In this document: piece after piece, positions 9,086-18,013 of the stretch
Layout: each line of letters opens with the position of its first letter
Numbering within the stretch: the stretch's first letter is position 1
Assembly: GCA_036503065.1 (NCBI GenBank)
Contig: DASXXM010000151.1
Span: 1 to 64,000 of the forward strand
Origin: DATEPR01 sp036503065
Lineage (GTDB): Bacteria; Actinomycetota; Actinomycetes; Mycobacteriales; Pseudonocardiaceae
DNA: 64,000 bases
Reading direction: 5' to 3'
The notes under the pieces: generated by a model
What the model was told of the DNA's origin: nothing
Database searches by the model: none
The model's input: the letters and a program-made list of their open reading frames with translations, nothing else
Translations under genes and position numbers: made by a program

Positions 9086-10845
9086 GCTGCCTGCCGGAGT
9101 TTGGTGTCCAGGACGGACGCGAGGTCCCGCAGGACGGTGTTGTTGAGTACCACCGGGAAGGTGAGCGACGTGCCCAGCTCCCGGTTCACCCGGTGGTGCA
9201 TGCGGAAGGCGAGCAGCGAGTGGCCGCCGAGCCCGAAGAAGTCCTCGTCCCGCCCCACCCGTTCGGTGTTGAGCAGTTCCGCCCAGAGCGTGGCCAGGTA
9301 CCGCTCGGTGTCGGTTTCCGGTGCCACGTAGGCGTCCTCGCGCTCCCGCTGCGCCGCGAGCAGTTCGTACAGGGCCGCCGTGTCCCGCTTGCCGTGCTCC
9401 GTGGCGGGAATCCGCGGCAGCACGACGAACTGGCTGGGCACCATGAAGTCCGGCAGGTCGCGCTGGGCCCGCGCGCGCAGTTCCGCGGTCCCCAGGCCGT
9501 CGTCGACCACCACGAACGCGACGAGACGGCGGTCGTTGCCGGTGCCGTGCGGCAGGACGACGGCGTCGGTCACCTCGGCGTGCCGCAGCAGGCCGCGCTC
9601 GACCTCACCGGGTTCGACGCGGTAACCGCGGATCTTCACCTGGTTGTCGGCCCGGCCGACGAAGAGGAACGTGCCGTCCGCCCGCTGACGCACCAGGTCG
9701 CCGGTCCGATAGGCACGCACGGCGCCGTCGCTGTCGGGCAACGTGACGAAGCGCTCGTCGGTCAGGTCGGGGCGGTCCAGGTAGCCGCGTGCCACGCCGG
9801 GCCCCGCGATGAACAGTTCGCCGGTCTCCCCCACGGCGACCGGCCCGCGGTCCTGGTCGAGCACCCACAGCGACGTCCCGGCCAGCGCGCGCCCGATCGG
9901 GATCGTGTCGGACTCCGCGTCCTGCCCGGTCACCTCGTGCAGGGTGCAGGCCGTGGTGATCTCGGCGGGCCCGTAGAGGTTGAAGAGTCGTCCGGCGAAC
10001 CGGCCGCCGAGCAGTGCGCGGCAGGCCGACGGCAGCAGCACGTCGCCGCCCACCTGAAGAATCCGCAGTGCCACGAAAGCGTCCGGGTCCTCCTGGACCA
10101 CGTGGTTGACGACCATCGTCGGGACGATCATCGACGTGATCGCGTACTTCGTGAGCTGGCGCTGGAAATCGGCGGCCAGCAGCTCCGGCACGGGCGGCAG
10201 CACGACGCACTCGGCGCCGGCGGCCAGCGTGGGCCAGAGCTCCAAATGGAACGCGTCAAATGAGACGCTGGAGATCTGTCCGGTCCGGTCGGCCGGCCGC
10301 AGCGCGGGCAGGTCCGGGTTGTACGCGAGCGACACCAGGTTGCGGTGCTCCAACACGATGGCCTTCGGCTCACCGGACGAGCCGGAGGTGAACAGAACAC
10401 TGGCCGCGTCCCGCGGGTTCGGCCGAGACACCGGGCTCGTCGCGTCGGCAAGCTGGCCAAGGCTGACGATCCGGCTGGACAGCCCGGCCAGCCGGCTCGT
10501 CCAGCCGGGCTCGGTGACGACGACCTTGACCGCGCCGTTGCCCAGCATGTAATCGCGCCTGGCGTCCGGATACCTGGCGTCCACGGCGAGATAGGCGGCG
10601 CCCGTCTTGAGTACACCGAGGACGGCCGCGACGAGCCCGGCGGAACGGTTGACGTAGAGCCCGACCCGGTCTTCCGCCCCCACGCCGAGACCGCTCAGCA
10701 GCGCGGCGATCGCGTCGGATTCACGGTCCAGCTGTGCATAGGTCATGGTGCGCGTGTCGTCACTCACGGCAGGCCGGTCCGAGTACTGCCGAACCGAGCG
10801 CGCGAACAGCTCGACAAGCGTGCCGCTGGCGGCGTCATGTGTCAT
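9082..10845 (-). CDS. Stand-alone NRPS adenylation-carrier protein (A-PCP)
   Basis: 587-residue didomain. The adenylation domain shows A3 LFTSGSSGEPKA near residue 150, A4 FDAFHLELW, A5 LYGPAEIT and A8 RGYRVEPGEVE near 405. A10 is EHGKRD, so the catalytic Lys remains although the usual Asn is His. A C-terminal carrier domain has LGGHSLLAF near residue 539, the Ser being the phosphopantetheine site. By hand alignment the specificity positions read roughly D,A,L,M,Q,G,L,T,A, for which I recognise no standard substrate. ATG 10845 is the first usable start, because a TGA lies in frame just upstream; GGAG is 13 bases before it, rather far. It is the first gene of the leftward operon and may load the residue used by the downstream C-A protein. 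Confidence 0.92.
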   Translation of the reverse strand: MTHDAASGTLVELFARSVRQYSDRPAVSDDTRTMTYAQLDRESDAIAALLSGLGVGAEDRVGLYVNRSAGLVAAVLGVLKTGAAYLAVDARYPDARRDYMLGNGAVKVVVTEPGWTSRLAGLSSRIVSLGQLADATSPVSRPNPRDAASVLFTSGSSGEPKAIVLEHRNLVSLAYNPDLPALRPADRTGQISSVSFDAFHLELWPTLAAGAECVVLPPVPELLAADFQRQLTKYAITSMIVPTMVVNHVVQEDPDAFVALRILQVGGDVLLPSACRALLGGRFAGRLFNLYGPAEITTACTLHEVTGQDAESDTIPIGRALAGTSLWVLDQDRGPVAVGETGELFIAGPGVARGYLDRPDLTDERFVTLPDSDGAVRAYRTGDLVRQRADGTFLFVGRADNQVKIRGYRVEPGEVERGLLRHAEVTDAVVLPHGTGNDRRLVAFVVVDDGLGTAELRARAQRDLPDFMVPSQFVVLPRIPATEHGKRDTAALYELLAAQREREDAYVAPETDTERYLATLWAELLNTERVGRDEDFFGLGGHSLLAFRMHHRVNRELGTSLTFPVVLNNTVLRDLASVLDTKLRQAA

Positions 10846-11020
10846 CGATACTCACGATCTCCTGATTCAAGAGCCCAAAAATCCATGTTCGGCGACTGTG
10901 TGGCACACGGATCAACTCATGAATCATTCATACACGGATGCCCGGCAACGGACTCCCGGTCATCTTGCTCCGATAGGGGACGCTTCTGCCGAGTCCGGCG
11001 TCACAGCTTTCTCGGAGAAG
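10846..11020 (-). promoter_or_regulatory. Probable promoter region of the NRPS operon, with palindrome at 10919-10931
   Basis: This 175-base gap lies between the oxidoreductase stop and the first gene of the leftward NRPS operon. It has lower GC than its flanks. A perfect 13-base inverted repeat, ATGAATCATTCAT, is at 10919-10931, about 75 bases before the A-PCP start. A promoter here is inferred from operon layout; I could not fix -10 and -35 boxes. The palindrome could be a regulator site. Confidence 0.45.
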
Positions 11021-12439
11021 TCACAGGCTTTTCAGATAGGCCAGCGCCGCCGATGCGGCATGCGCGCCGCACATGCCGTGCGCGCCGGGGCCGGGCGGCG
11101 TGGCCGCCGAGCAGAGGTAATAGCCGGGAAGTCCGACGTCATAAGGGCTGAAGGTGAGGCGGGGGCCCAGCACCAGCTGCCGGACGTTCTTGGCGCCGGT
11201 CATGATGTTCCCGCCGACGTAGTTCGGGTTGTACTCGGCGAACCCGCCCGGCGACCGCACCGCCATGCCGACGATCCGCTCACGGAAGCCCGGCGCGAAC
11301 CGCTCGATCTGGGCGATGATCGCCGCGGTGGCGTCCCCCGGATAGCCGCTCGGCACGTGCGCGTACGTCCACACCGGATGGACATCGCCGACGGAACGCC
11401 CCGGATCGGCCAGATACTGCTGTCCGACCAGCACGAACGGCCGCGCCGGCATCGAACCGGCGTTGACGGCCCGCTCGGCCGCGGCCACTTCGGCGTACGT
11501 CCCGCCGAGATGGACGGTGCCCGCACTACGCGCCGCGACGGCGGTCCACGGGACGCCCTGCGCCACGGCGAAGTCCACTTTGAACGCGCCCGGCCCGTAT
11601 CGAAACCGCCGGTACGCCCTGGCGATCCGCGCAGGCAGCCGGTCACCGAGAATGTCGGCCACCGCGGTGGGCGCGAGGTCGAACATCGTGACGTCCGCCG
11701 CCGGCAGCTGATCGTGCGACCTGATCCGGGCGCCGGTTTCGATGGTGCCACCGAGTTCGCGCAGCTTGGCGGCCAGCGCGTCGGTGATCGACCGGGAACC
11801 GCCCGCGGCGACGGCCCAGCCGTGCCGGTGACCCGCGGTCAGAATGCCGAGTCCGATACTGGAGCTCAACGGGAGATGCAGCGGTACGAAGGCATGCGCG
11901 GCGACACCACCGAACAACGCCCGCGCCGCCTCGCCCGCGAACAGCCGCGCCAGGAGCGAAGCCGGGGCCAGTGCGGGGATGCCGAAGCGGGCGAGCAGCA
12001 GGGGATGGCGCGGGAGCCTGGTCAGCGGGCCCAGAATGTCCTCGGCCAGTTCGTCGTAGTGCGACGCGGGCCCACCGAACAGCCATCGCCACCGCCCGCC
12101 GTCCACGCCGAGCCCGGCCGCCGTCCGTTCGACCGACCGGTGCAGGACGCCCGCGGTGCCATCGTCCAGCGGGTGCACGCAGTCGATCTCGGGCAGCCGC
12201 CACGCCAGGCCGTACCGTTCCAGTTCGAGGCTGCGCAACACGGGAGATCCCACGGCCATCGGATGGATCGCCGAGCAGTGGTCGTGCACGAGTCCGGGCA
12301 GGATCGCCTCGCCGCTGCGGGTACCGCCGCCGATCGTGTCGGCCGCCTCGAACACGGTGACGCGGACGCCCGCCCGAGCCAGCAGCACGGCCGCGGCCAG
12401 CCCGTTCGGGCCACTGCCGACGACAACGGCGTCACTCAC
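11021..12439 (-). CDS. CrtI-like FAD/NAD(P)-dependent oxidoreductase
   Basis: 472-residue flavoprotein of the phytoene desaturase-like superfamily. The N-terminal dinucleotide fold reads VVVGSGPNGLAAAVLLARAG and is followed by a GGG(T/S)R-type loop; the C-terminal FAD-contacting part is near GMCGAHAASAAL. Family members desaturate or isomerise polyenes or oxidise other lipophilic substrates. The substrate here is unknown, and amino-acid or peptide oxidation is possible given the NRPS neighbours. The start is GTG at 12437-12439 with GGAGGG seven bases upstream. It is divergent from the A-MT-PCP gene and separated from the A-PCP operon by 175 bases, so it may have its own transcript. Confidence 0.85.
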   Translation of the reverse strand: MSDAVVVGSGPNGLAAAVLLARAGVRVTVFEAADTIGGGTRSGEAILPGLVHDHCSAIHPMAVGSPVLRSLELERYGLAWRLPEIDCVHPLDDGTAGVLHRSVERTAAGLGVDGGRWRWLFGGPASHYDELAEDILGPLTRLPRHPLLLARFGIPALAPASLLARLFAGEAARALFGGVAAHAFVPLHLPLSSSIGLGILTAGHRHGWAVAAGGSRSITDALAAKLRELGGTIETGARIRSHDQLPAADVTMFDLAPTAVADILGDRLPARIARAYRRFRYGPGAFKVDFAVAQGVPWTAVAARSAGTVHLGGTYAEVAAAERAVNAGSMPARPFVLVGQQYLADPGRSVGDVHPVWTYAHVPSGYPGDATAAIIAQIERFAPGFRERIVGMAVRSPGGFAEYNPNYVGGNIMTGAKNVRQLVLGPRLTFSPYDVGLPGYYLCSAATPPGPGAHGMCGAHAASAALAYLKSL

Positions 12440-12524
12440 CTGGTGCCCTCCGGTCGTCCAGCAGTGCGGCGCATCCGCAACGTATCGTTTCGTGCTTCGT
12501 TCGGCAAATCTCGTTCGGTCCTAA
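12440..12524. promoter_or_regulatory. Divergent promoter region between oxidoreductase and A-MT-PCP genes
   Basis: The 85 bases between the two divergent starts must hold both promoters. The leftward gene has a clear GGAGGG ribosome site. No comparable site precedes GTG 12525, GTG 12528 or ATG 12534 on the right, so the rightward mRNA may be weakly translated or leaderless. No operator-like repeat is obvious. Confidence 0.4.
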
Positions 12525-15149
12525 GTGGTGCCCATGTATAAATATCCGGTGAGCGCTAATTTGTCAGGTCTGGTGCAACGTCCCATTGGGTCGACGGCCG
12601 ATAATCCGGCGATTGTCAGCACGGACGGAGAACTGACCTACGGCGAGATGTGGGATCGGATATTCGCCGTCGCGGAACTGCTCCAGCGATCCGGGGTGAA
12701 CCCGGGCGATCGGGTGGGCCTGTACCTGCCGCGATCGGCGGACTACATCGTGTCCCTGCTGGCCACCTTGTGGATCGGCGCCACCGCGGTGCCACTCGAC
12801 CCGGACTACCCGGCGACCCGGATCGAGCGGATGCTGGCCATGACGAACCCGGCGATCGTGCTGCGGTCCGGGATGACCACCGTCGCCGATTCGGCCCCGT
12901 GGCTGGAACTCGGCGAACCGTGGCTGATGCCACACGGCGAACCCACCGCGTACCCGTCGGCAGAACACCCGGCACTCATCCTGTTCACCTCGGGCTCCAG
13001 CGGCACACCCAAGGGCGTGGTACTCGGCCATGCCGCGCTGGCCAACCGGATCACCTGGGCACAGGACCAGTACGGCTTCGACGAGACGGATCGCGTGCTG
13101 CACAAGGCTTCCACCGCGTTCGACGCGGCACTGCCGGAGATCTTCTCAGCCCTGCTGGCCGGCGGCACGGTGGTCGTCGCGCCGCGTGGCCTCCAGTACG
13201 ACAGCCTCGGCCTCGTGCACCTCATGCGCGACGCGGGCGTGACCACCGCCCACTTCGTGCCGTCCCTGCTGCGCTACGTCGTGGCGGAGGAAGAGCTGGC
13301 CTACTGCGCCGACCTGCGGCGGGTGTTCAGCGGTGGCGAGGTGCTGGACCGGGCCCTGATGCTGCGGTGCCAGGAAGTCCTGCCGTGCCCGCTGTTCAAC
13401 CAGTACGGGCCGACCGAGACCGCGGTGAACGTCAGCTTCTGGGACTGCCGGGAACCGTTCGACGGCACCACGGTGCCGATCGGCAGGCCGATCGCGAACG
13501 TCACCTGCCACGTGCTGGACGAGCACCAGCGGCCACTGCCGGCCGGCGTGACCGGCGAACTGTGGGTCGGCGGCGTCAACGTGGCCGACGGCTACCTCGA
13601 CGACCCAGCCGAAACCGAACGGCGGTTCCGGCCGGATCCGTTCGCCGGCCACGGCAGGCTGTACCGCACCGGCGACCTGGCACTGCTGACCAAGCAGGGC
13701 TATCTGGAGTTCCACGGCCGGATCGACGACCAGGTCAAGGTCCGCGGTGTCCGCGTCGAGCCGGACGAGGTGGCCGCCGTGCTGCGCGAGCACCCCTCGA
13801 TCATCGACGCCACCGTGGTGGCCGACCGGAGCGAGTCCGGTGAGGTACGGCTCCATGCCTACGTCGAGGCCGGACACCGGGATCTGCCCGTTGTCGATGG
13901 CCACCAACGGGTCCTGTTGCCCAACGGACTGGCCGTGACGGCCGGGTCGCCCGACGAGGCGCTGTTCCTGTACCGGAAGATCTTCGAAGAGGACGAGTAC
14001 GCCCGGTTCGGCATCCGGATTCCGCCGGACGCCGTCGTGGTCGACGTCGGCGCCAACATCGGGATGTTCGACCTGTGGGTCGGCAGCCGCGCGCCGAACG
14101 CGCGGATCGTCGCGGTGGAGCCGAATCCGGACGTCCTGCCGTACCTGCGGGCCAATCACGAACTGTACGAGCTGGACGCCGACGTGGTGCCGCTCGCGAT
14201 CGCCGACGGACCGGGCACGGCGGAGCTGACGTCCTTCCCGCAGCTCACCTACCTGTCCGGGCTCGGCGACCGGCACCCGGCCGCTGCGGCACTTGTCCAG
14301 TCGAACTCCGAGCTCACCAACGGATCGATGACCAGCGACGAGCGTGCCACGCTGCTGCGGGACACCCAGGACCGCCTGCACGCGACGCGACACGTCGTGT
14401 CGACCACCGATCTGTCCACAGTGTTCCGACAGTTCGGTCTCGACCGGGTCGACCTGCTCAAGGTCAATGTCGAGGGCAGCGAGCTGCAGGCGCTCGCCAG
14501 CCTCGACGCCGATGGCTGGTCGTGCGTTGCGCAGGTGTGCGTCGAGGTCGAGAACTCCAGTACCACCGGACGGCAGGTCGCCACGCTGCTGCGGGACGCC
14601 GGTTTCGAGATCCACGAGATCGGTGACTGGATGGTGAGCGCGACCGGCGACGTCTCGTACATCTACGCGATGCGCCGTGGGTATGCGCGCGCCACGGTGC
14701 CCGTCATCGCCGGACGCCGGTACCGGCCGCCGCTGTCCGCCCGGTCGATCCGCGAGTTCCTCGCGCGACGGCTGCCGCCCGCCATGCACCCCGCCCAGTT
14801 CGTCTTCCTGCCCGAACTGCCCAGGCTGCCCAACGGAAAGATCGCGCGCGCGGAGCTACCACCGCCGTCGACGACCCACGACGTCGACACCGGAGGCAGC
14901 GACGACCTGGCCGGCCGGTTGCGGGAGATCTGGCGGCAGGCGCTGGGCGTCGACTCGATCTTCGATGACGACAACTTCCTTGCGCTGGGCGGACATTCGC
15001 TCATCGCGCTGCGCATCAGCGCGCAGGTCAGGGAGGCGACCCGGATCGACGTGCGGCCCGCGGCCTGTCTGGAATCGCCGACCTTCGCGGACTGGCTGGC
15101 CGACCTGGCCCGCCCGGACGTCCCCGCCACGCAGCGGAGGGCCGCCTAG
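12525..15149 (+). CDS. NRPS A-MT-PCP with FkbM-type methyltransferase inside the A domain
   Basis: 874-residue protein. Adenylation core motifs run to A8 VRGVRVEPDEV near residue 406. Then about 300 residues of methyltransferase are inserted, with the SAM motif VVDVGANIG near 504, VEPNPDVLPYLRAN, and the FkbM-family tail LLKVNVEGSELQAL. The A domain resumes at A9 LPPAMHPAQF near 749 and A10 LPNGKIARAEL near 770. A carrier domain with LGGHSLIAL near 820 ends the protein. Specificity positions read roughly D,A,P,H,F,G,Q,V,N; no substrate is recognised. The start is uncertain among GTG 12525, GTG 12528 and ATG 12534, as no good ribosome site is present. The lone condensation gene follows after 2 bases, so the two proteins probably act together. 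Confidence 0.9.
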   Translation: MVPMYKYPVSANLSGLVQRPIGSTADNPAIVSTDGELTYGEMWDRIFAVAELLQRSGVNPGDRVGLYLPRSADYIVSLLATLWIGATAVPLDPDYPATRIERMLAMTNPAIVLRSGMTTVADSAPWLELGEPWLMPHGEPTAYPSAEHPALILFTSGSSGTPKGVVLGHAALANRITWAQDQYGFDETDRVLHKASTAFDAALPEIFSALLAGGTVVVAPRGLQYDSLGLVHLMRDAGVTTAHFVPSLLRYVVAEEELAYCADLRRVFSGGEVLDRALMLRCQEVLPCPLFNQYGPTETAVNVSFWDCREPFDGTTVPIGRPIANVTCHVLDEHQRPLPAGVTGELWVGGVNVADGYLDDPAETERRFRPDPFAGHGRLYRTGDLALLTKQGYLEFHGRIDDQVKVRGVRVEPDEVAAVLREHPSIIDATVVADRSESGEVRLHAYVEAGHRDLPVVDGHQRVLLPNGLAVTAGSPDEALFLYRKIFEEDEYARFGIRIPPDAVVVDVGANIGMFDLWVGSRAPNARIVAVEPNPDVLPYLRANHELYELDADVVPLAIADGPGTAELTSFPQLTYLSGLGDRHPAAAALVQSNSELTNGSMTSDERATLLRDTQDRLHATRHVVSTTDLSTVFRQFGLDRVDLLKVNVEGSELQALASLDADGWSCVAQVCVEVENSSTTGRQVATLLRDAGFEIHEIGDWMVSATGDVSYIYAMRRGYARATVPVIAGRRYRPPLSARSIREFLARRLPPAMHPAQFVFLPELPRLPNGKIARAELPPPSTTHDVDTGGSDDLAGRLREIWRQALGVDSIFDDDNFLALGGHSLIALRISAQVREATRIDVRPAACLESPTFADWLADLARPDVPATQRRAA

Positions 15150-15151
15150 CC

Positions 15152-16339
15152 GTGACTCATCCGCTGTCGGACATGCAGGAGTCCATGCTGGTCCACGAGG
15201 CGATCGAGGGGCGGCCGATCTACAACGCCCCGCTGTGCTTCGACATCGAGGGCGACATCGACGCGGACGCGTTGCGCCGGGCCTTCGAGTCGGTGGCGCG
15301 ACGCCATCCGATCCTGTTGTCGACCTACCAGTTGGACACGGGTCTTGCGCTCGTCGGCGCGGCAACACCACCCGATCTCGTTGCGCCGCAACGGTGGGCC
15401 GACTTCTGGACTCAGCAGTTCGACCTGGCACGGGAACCGCCGGTGCGGCTCGGCCTGACATCCGACGGCGACCACCACACGTTCGGCATGTGCGTCCACC
15501 ACGTGGCGGGCGACTCGTGGTCGGTCGACATACTGCTGCGTGACCTTGGCACCGCGTACAACGCGCTGGCCAGGGGCCGCGAGCCCGGCTGGCCAACCGA
15601 AGCGCCCAGTTTCTTCGACTACGCGGACGCGGAACGAGCCCAGCGGTACGACACGAGTTGGTGGTCGCGGTCGCTGGCCGGGATCGAACCGCCGCCCGGC
15701 CCGCGAGCGGACCCGCCACCCGAGGACGAACGCGGCCGCTGCCACCGTGTCCGGCTGCCGCTGGGCACCACGCACACCCAGGGCGTGCGCAGGCTGGCAC
15801 GGACGATGCGCGTGTCGCCCGCCGCGATCCTGTTCACCGCGGTCAGCATGACGGTGGACGCGCCGGTAGTCGGCCTGCCGGTCGTGTTGCGCGACACGAC
15901 AACGCAGCAGCGGATCGTAGGCCCGTTGCTGAACATGCTGCCCGTCGTCACCCCGCAGGGTGCGCCGACGAACCGGGCCAAACTGATCCAGCGCCACGCC
16001 GAAGCGATGGAATCCGCGATCCAGCACAAGAACGTGCCGTACTCACGGATTCTGGCCACCCGGCCGGCGAGCGGTCAGCTGTTCCTGCACGCGGTCAACG
16101 TCGACCCGGTCATCCCACGGCTCGGGCTCGCCGGAACGCGCGTGACACCGGTGCCGGTGCCCCCGGTCTGGGCGATCTGGCCCGCACTGTGGGACTTCTC
16201 CTGGCCCACCGTGGGCAACCTGCGAGGCGACCTGGCCGTCTCGGCAAGCGACTTCGCCCCGGAACAGTTGCCGGCACTGGTCGACGGCTTCCTGGCAAGC
16301 CTCGAGTGGCTCCTGGAAAAAGACGAATGGTCAGGTTGA
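15152..16339 (+). CDS. Stand-alone NRPS condensation domain protein
   Basis: 395-residue single condensation domain. The catalytic motif reads HHVAGDSW near residue 115: the second His and the Asp of HHxxxDG are kept, but the final Gly is Ser. The later part has the latch-like LLNMLPVV and RLGLAGTRV segments. The start is GTG at 15152, two bases after the stop of the A-MT-PCP gene, so the two are co-transcribed. The gene converges on the sigma-factor gene, with 9 bases shared. It could form a peptide bond between carriers on separate proteins, or catalyse release. Confidence 0.88.
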   Translation: MTHPLSDMQESMLVHEAIEGRPIYNAPLCFDIEGDIDADALRRAFESVARRHPILLSTYQLDTGLALVGAATPPDLVAPQRWADFWTQQFDLAREPPVRLGLTSDGDHHTFGMCVHHVAGDSWSVDILLRDLGTAYNALARGREPGWPTEAPSFFDYADAERAQRYDTSWWSRSLAGIEPPPGPRADPPPEDERGRCHRVRLPLGTTHTQGVRRLARTMRVSPAAILFTAVSMTVDAPVVGLPVVLRDTTTQQRIVGPLLNMLPVVTPQGAPTNRAKLIQRHAEAMESAIQHKNVPYSRILATRPASGQLFLHAVNVDPVIPRLGLAGTRVTPVPVPPVWAIWPALWDFSWPTVGNLRGDLAVSASDFAPEQLPALVDGFLASLEWLLEKDEWSG

Positions 16340-17572
16340 CAGGTGGCTCCGGACCTCGCCGAGTCGTTCGGTGAGGAAGGCGCGCTCCACGTCGTTGTCG
16401 GTGAGGGTCAGGGCTTCCTCGTAGGCCGCCGTCGCGGCAGGCCACCGTTGCAGCCTGCGCAGGAAATCGGCGCGGGCGGCGCTGAGATAGCTGTAGGTCG
16501 CCAGTGTCGGATCGGCGAGCAACGGCGTCAGCGCGTCGAGGCCGGCCAGCGGGCCGTCGCGGAAGCCGATCGCGACGGCGCGGTTGAGCTCGGCGACCGG
16601 CGATGGCCAGTGCTTGAGCAGGACGTCGTACAGCGCGACGATCTCCGGCCATGCGGTGTCCTGCCACGTCGGCGCTTCCGCGTGCACGGCGGCGATCGCG
16701 GCCTCGACGGCGTACCGGGTCGGCGGCTGTCGGCGCAGCGCGCCGGTCAGCAGGCCGACGCCCTCGCTGATGAGCCGCGCGTCCCAGCGGGTGCGGTCCT
16801 GTTCGGACAGCAGCAGCAGCTTCCCATTGGCGGACAGGCGGGTGTGGCGCCGTGCGTCGACGAGCAGCAGCAGTGCGAGCAGTGCCCTGATCTCGACGTC
16901 GCCCGGCATCAGCAGGTGCAGCATGCGGGCGAGACCGACCGCGCTGTCGGCCAGATCCGCGCGGACGAGCTCAGCGCCGACCGGCGCCGTGTGGCCGGTC
17001 GTGAAGATCAGGTATACGACCTCGAGAACGGCGCTGACCCGCTCGGCGAGTTGGTCCGGCGACGGCACGCGGTACGGGATGCGGGCGGTGACGATCTTCT
17101 TCTTGGCCCGCGTGATCCGGGCGGCCATGGTGGTCTCCTGCACCAGGAACGCGCGGGCCACCTCGGCGGTGGACAGGCCGCACACCAGCCGCAGCGTCAG
17201 GGCCACCTGGGCGTCCCGGGACAGGGCCGGGTGACAGCAGGTGAAGACGAGCCGCAGCCGACCGTCGTCGACGAGGCCGTCGTCGGGGCCGGGCACCGAC
17301 TCGTCCGCCACCAGCAGCGGCAATGCCTTACGCAGCACGGATTCGCGGCGCAGCACGTCCAGCGCACGGTTCCGCGCGACGGTCGTCAGCCAGCCGGCGG
17401 GTTGGTCGGGAATGCCGGTCCGCGGCCAGGTCCGCAGCGCCTGCACGTAGGCGTCCTGCGCGCACTCCTCGGCCAGGTCGAGGTCCCGGGTGAGGTGCAC
17501 GGTGCTGGCGAACACCCTGGCCCAGTCGCGGCGGTGCGCCTGCGCGACCGCCGCGACGACCGCGGCACTCAT
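16331..17572 (-). CDS. ECF42-type RNA polymerase sigma factor with C-terminal TPR-like extension
   Basis: 413 residues. Sigma-70 region 2 is at the N terminus (DLDLAEECAQDAYVQAL, then TVARNRALDVLRR), followed by region 4 (GLSTAEVARAFLV). A long helical C-terminal extension of roughly 220 residues looks TPR-like (WPSPVAELNRAVAIGF). This size and tail, together with the upstream DGPF gene, are characteristic of the ECF42 group. The ATG at 17572 overlaps the stop of the DGPF gene. No anti-sigma factor is present, as is usual for this group; the long C-terminal domain is thought to control activity. Confidence 0.93.
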   Translation of the reverse strand: MSAAVVAAVAQAHRRDWARVFASTVHLTRDLDLAEECAQDAYVQALRTWPRTGIPDQPAGWLTTVARNRALDVLRRESVLRKALPLLVADESVPGPDDGLVDDGRLRLVFTCCHPALSRDAQVALTLRLVCGLSTAEVARAFLVQETTMAARITRAKKKIVTARIPYRVPSPDQLAERVSAVLEVVYLIFTTGHTAPVGAELVRADLADSAVGLARMLHLLMPGDVEIRALLALLLLVDARRHTRLSANGKLLLLSEQDRTRWDARLISEGVGLLTGALRRQPPTRYAVEAAIAAVHAEAPTWQDTAWPEIVALYDVLLKHWPSPVAELNRAVAIGFRDGPLAGLDALTPLLADPTLATYSYLSAARADFLRRLQRWPAATAAYEEALTLTDNDVERAFLTERLGEVRSHLST

Positions 17573-17925
17573 CCGTGATCCACTACCGGCCTGATCTCGA
17601 CCCCGCTGTGGCCCGCGTGCACTTCCGGCAACAGGGACGCGAGCGCGATCACCTCGTCGAGGTCGGCCGCCTCGACGAGGTAGTAGCCGCCGAGCGCCTC
17701 CTTGGCCTCCAGGAACGGCCCGTCCGTGGTGCTGACCCGGTCGTCGGTGGCCATCCGCAGGGTGGTCGCCATCGTCGACAGCTCCAGTTCCTCGCCACCG
17801 ATGACCTGTGCGCCTGCCTTGGCTCGGAACGCGGCATGGGCGGCGTGATGGGCCTGCTCCTGCGTTGTGGACATCGCGTCCCACTCCTGGGCGTCGCCGT
17901 AGATGAGGATCATGTACTTCGTCAT
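17569..17925 (-). CDS. DGPF/YCII-family protein partner of the ECF42 sigma factor
   Basis: 118-residue YCII-superfamily protein with the diagnostic DGPF motif in TTDGPFLEAKEALGG and the N-terminal YMILIYGD strand. DGPF genes are commonly next to ECF42 sigma genes and are members of their regulons; the biochemical role is unresolved. The start has GGGAGG a few bases upstream. The stop overlaps the sigma ATG, giving a two-gene operon probably transcribed by its own sigma factor (inference). Confidence 0.92.
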   Translation of the reverse strand: MTKYMILIYGDAQEWDAMSTTQEQAHHAAHAAFRAKAGAQVIGGEELELSTMATTLRMATDDRVSTTDGPFLEAKEALGGYYLVEAADLDEVIALASLLPEVHAGHSGVEIRPVVDHG

Positions 17926-18013
17926 CGGGTACCTCCCGTCGTGGTGGCCCCGGTCGGGCCCCTCGTATGTACCTATGACGAACGTGGCGGGGCGCGGATC
18001 GACAGCTTCGGGC

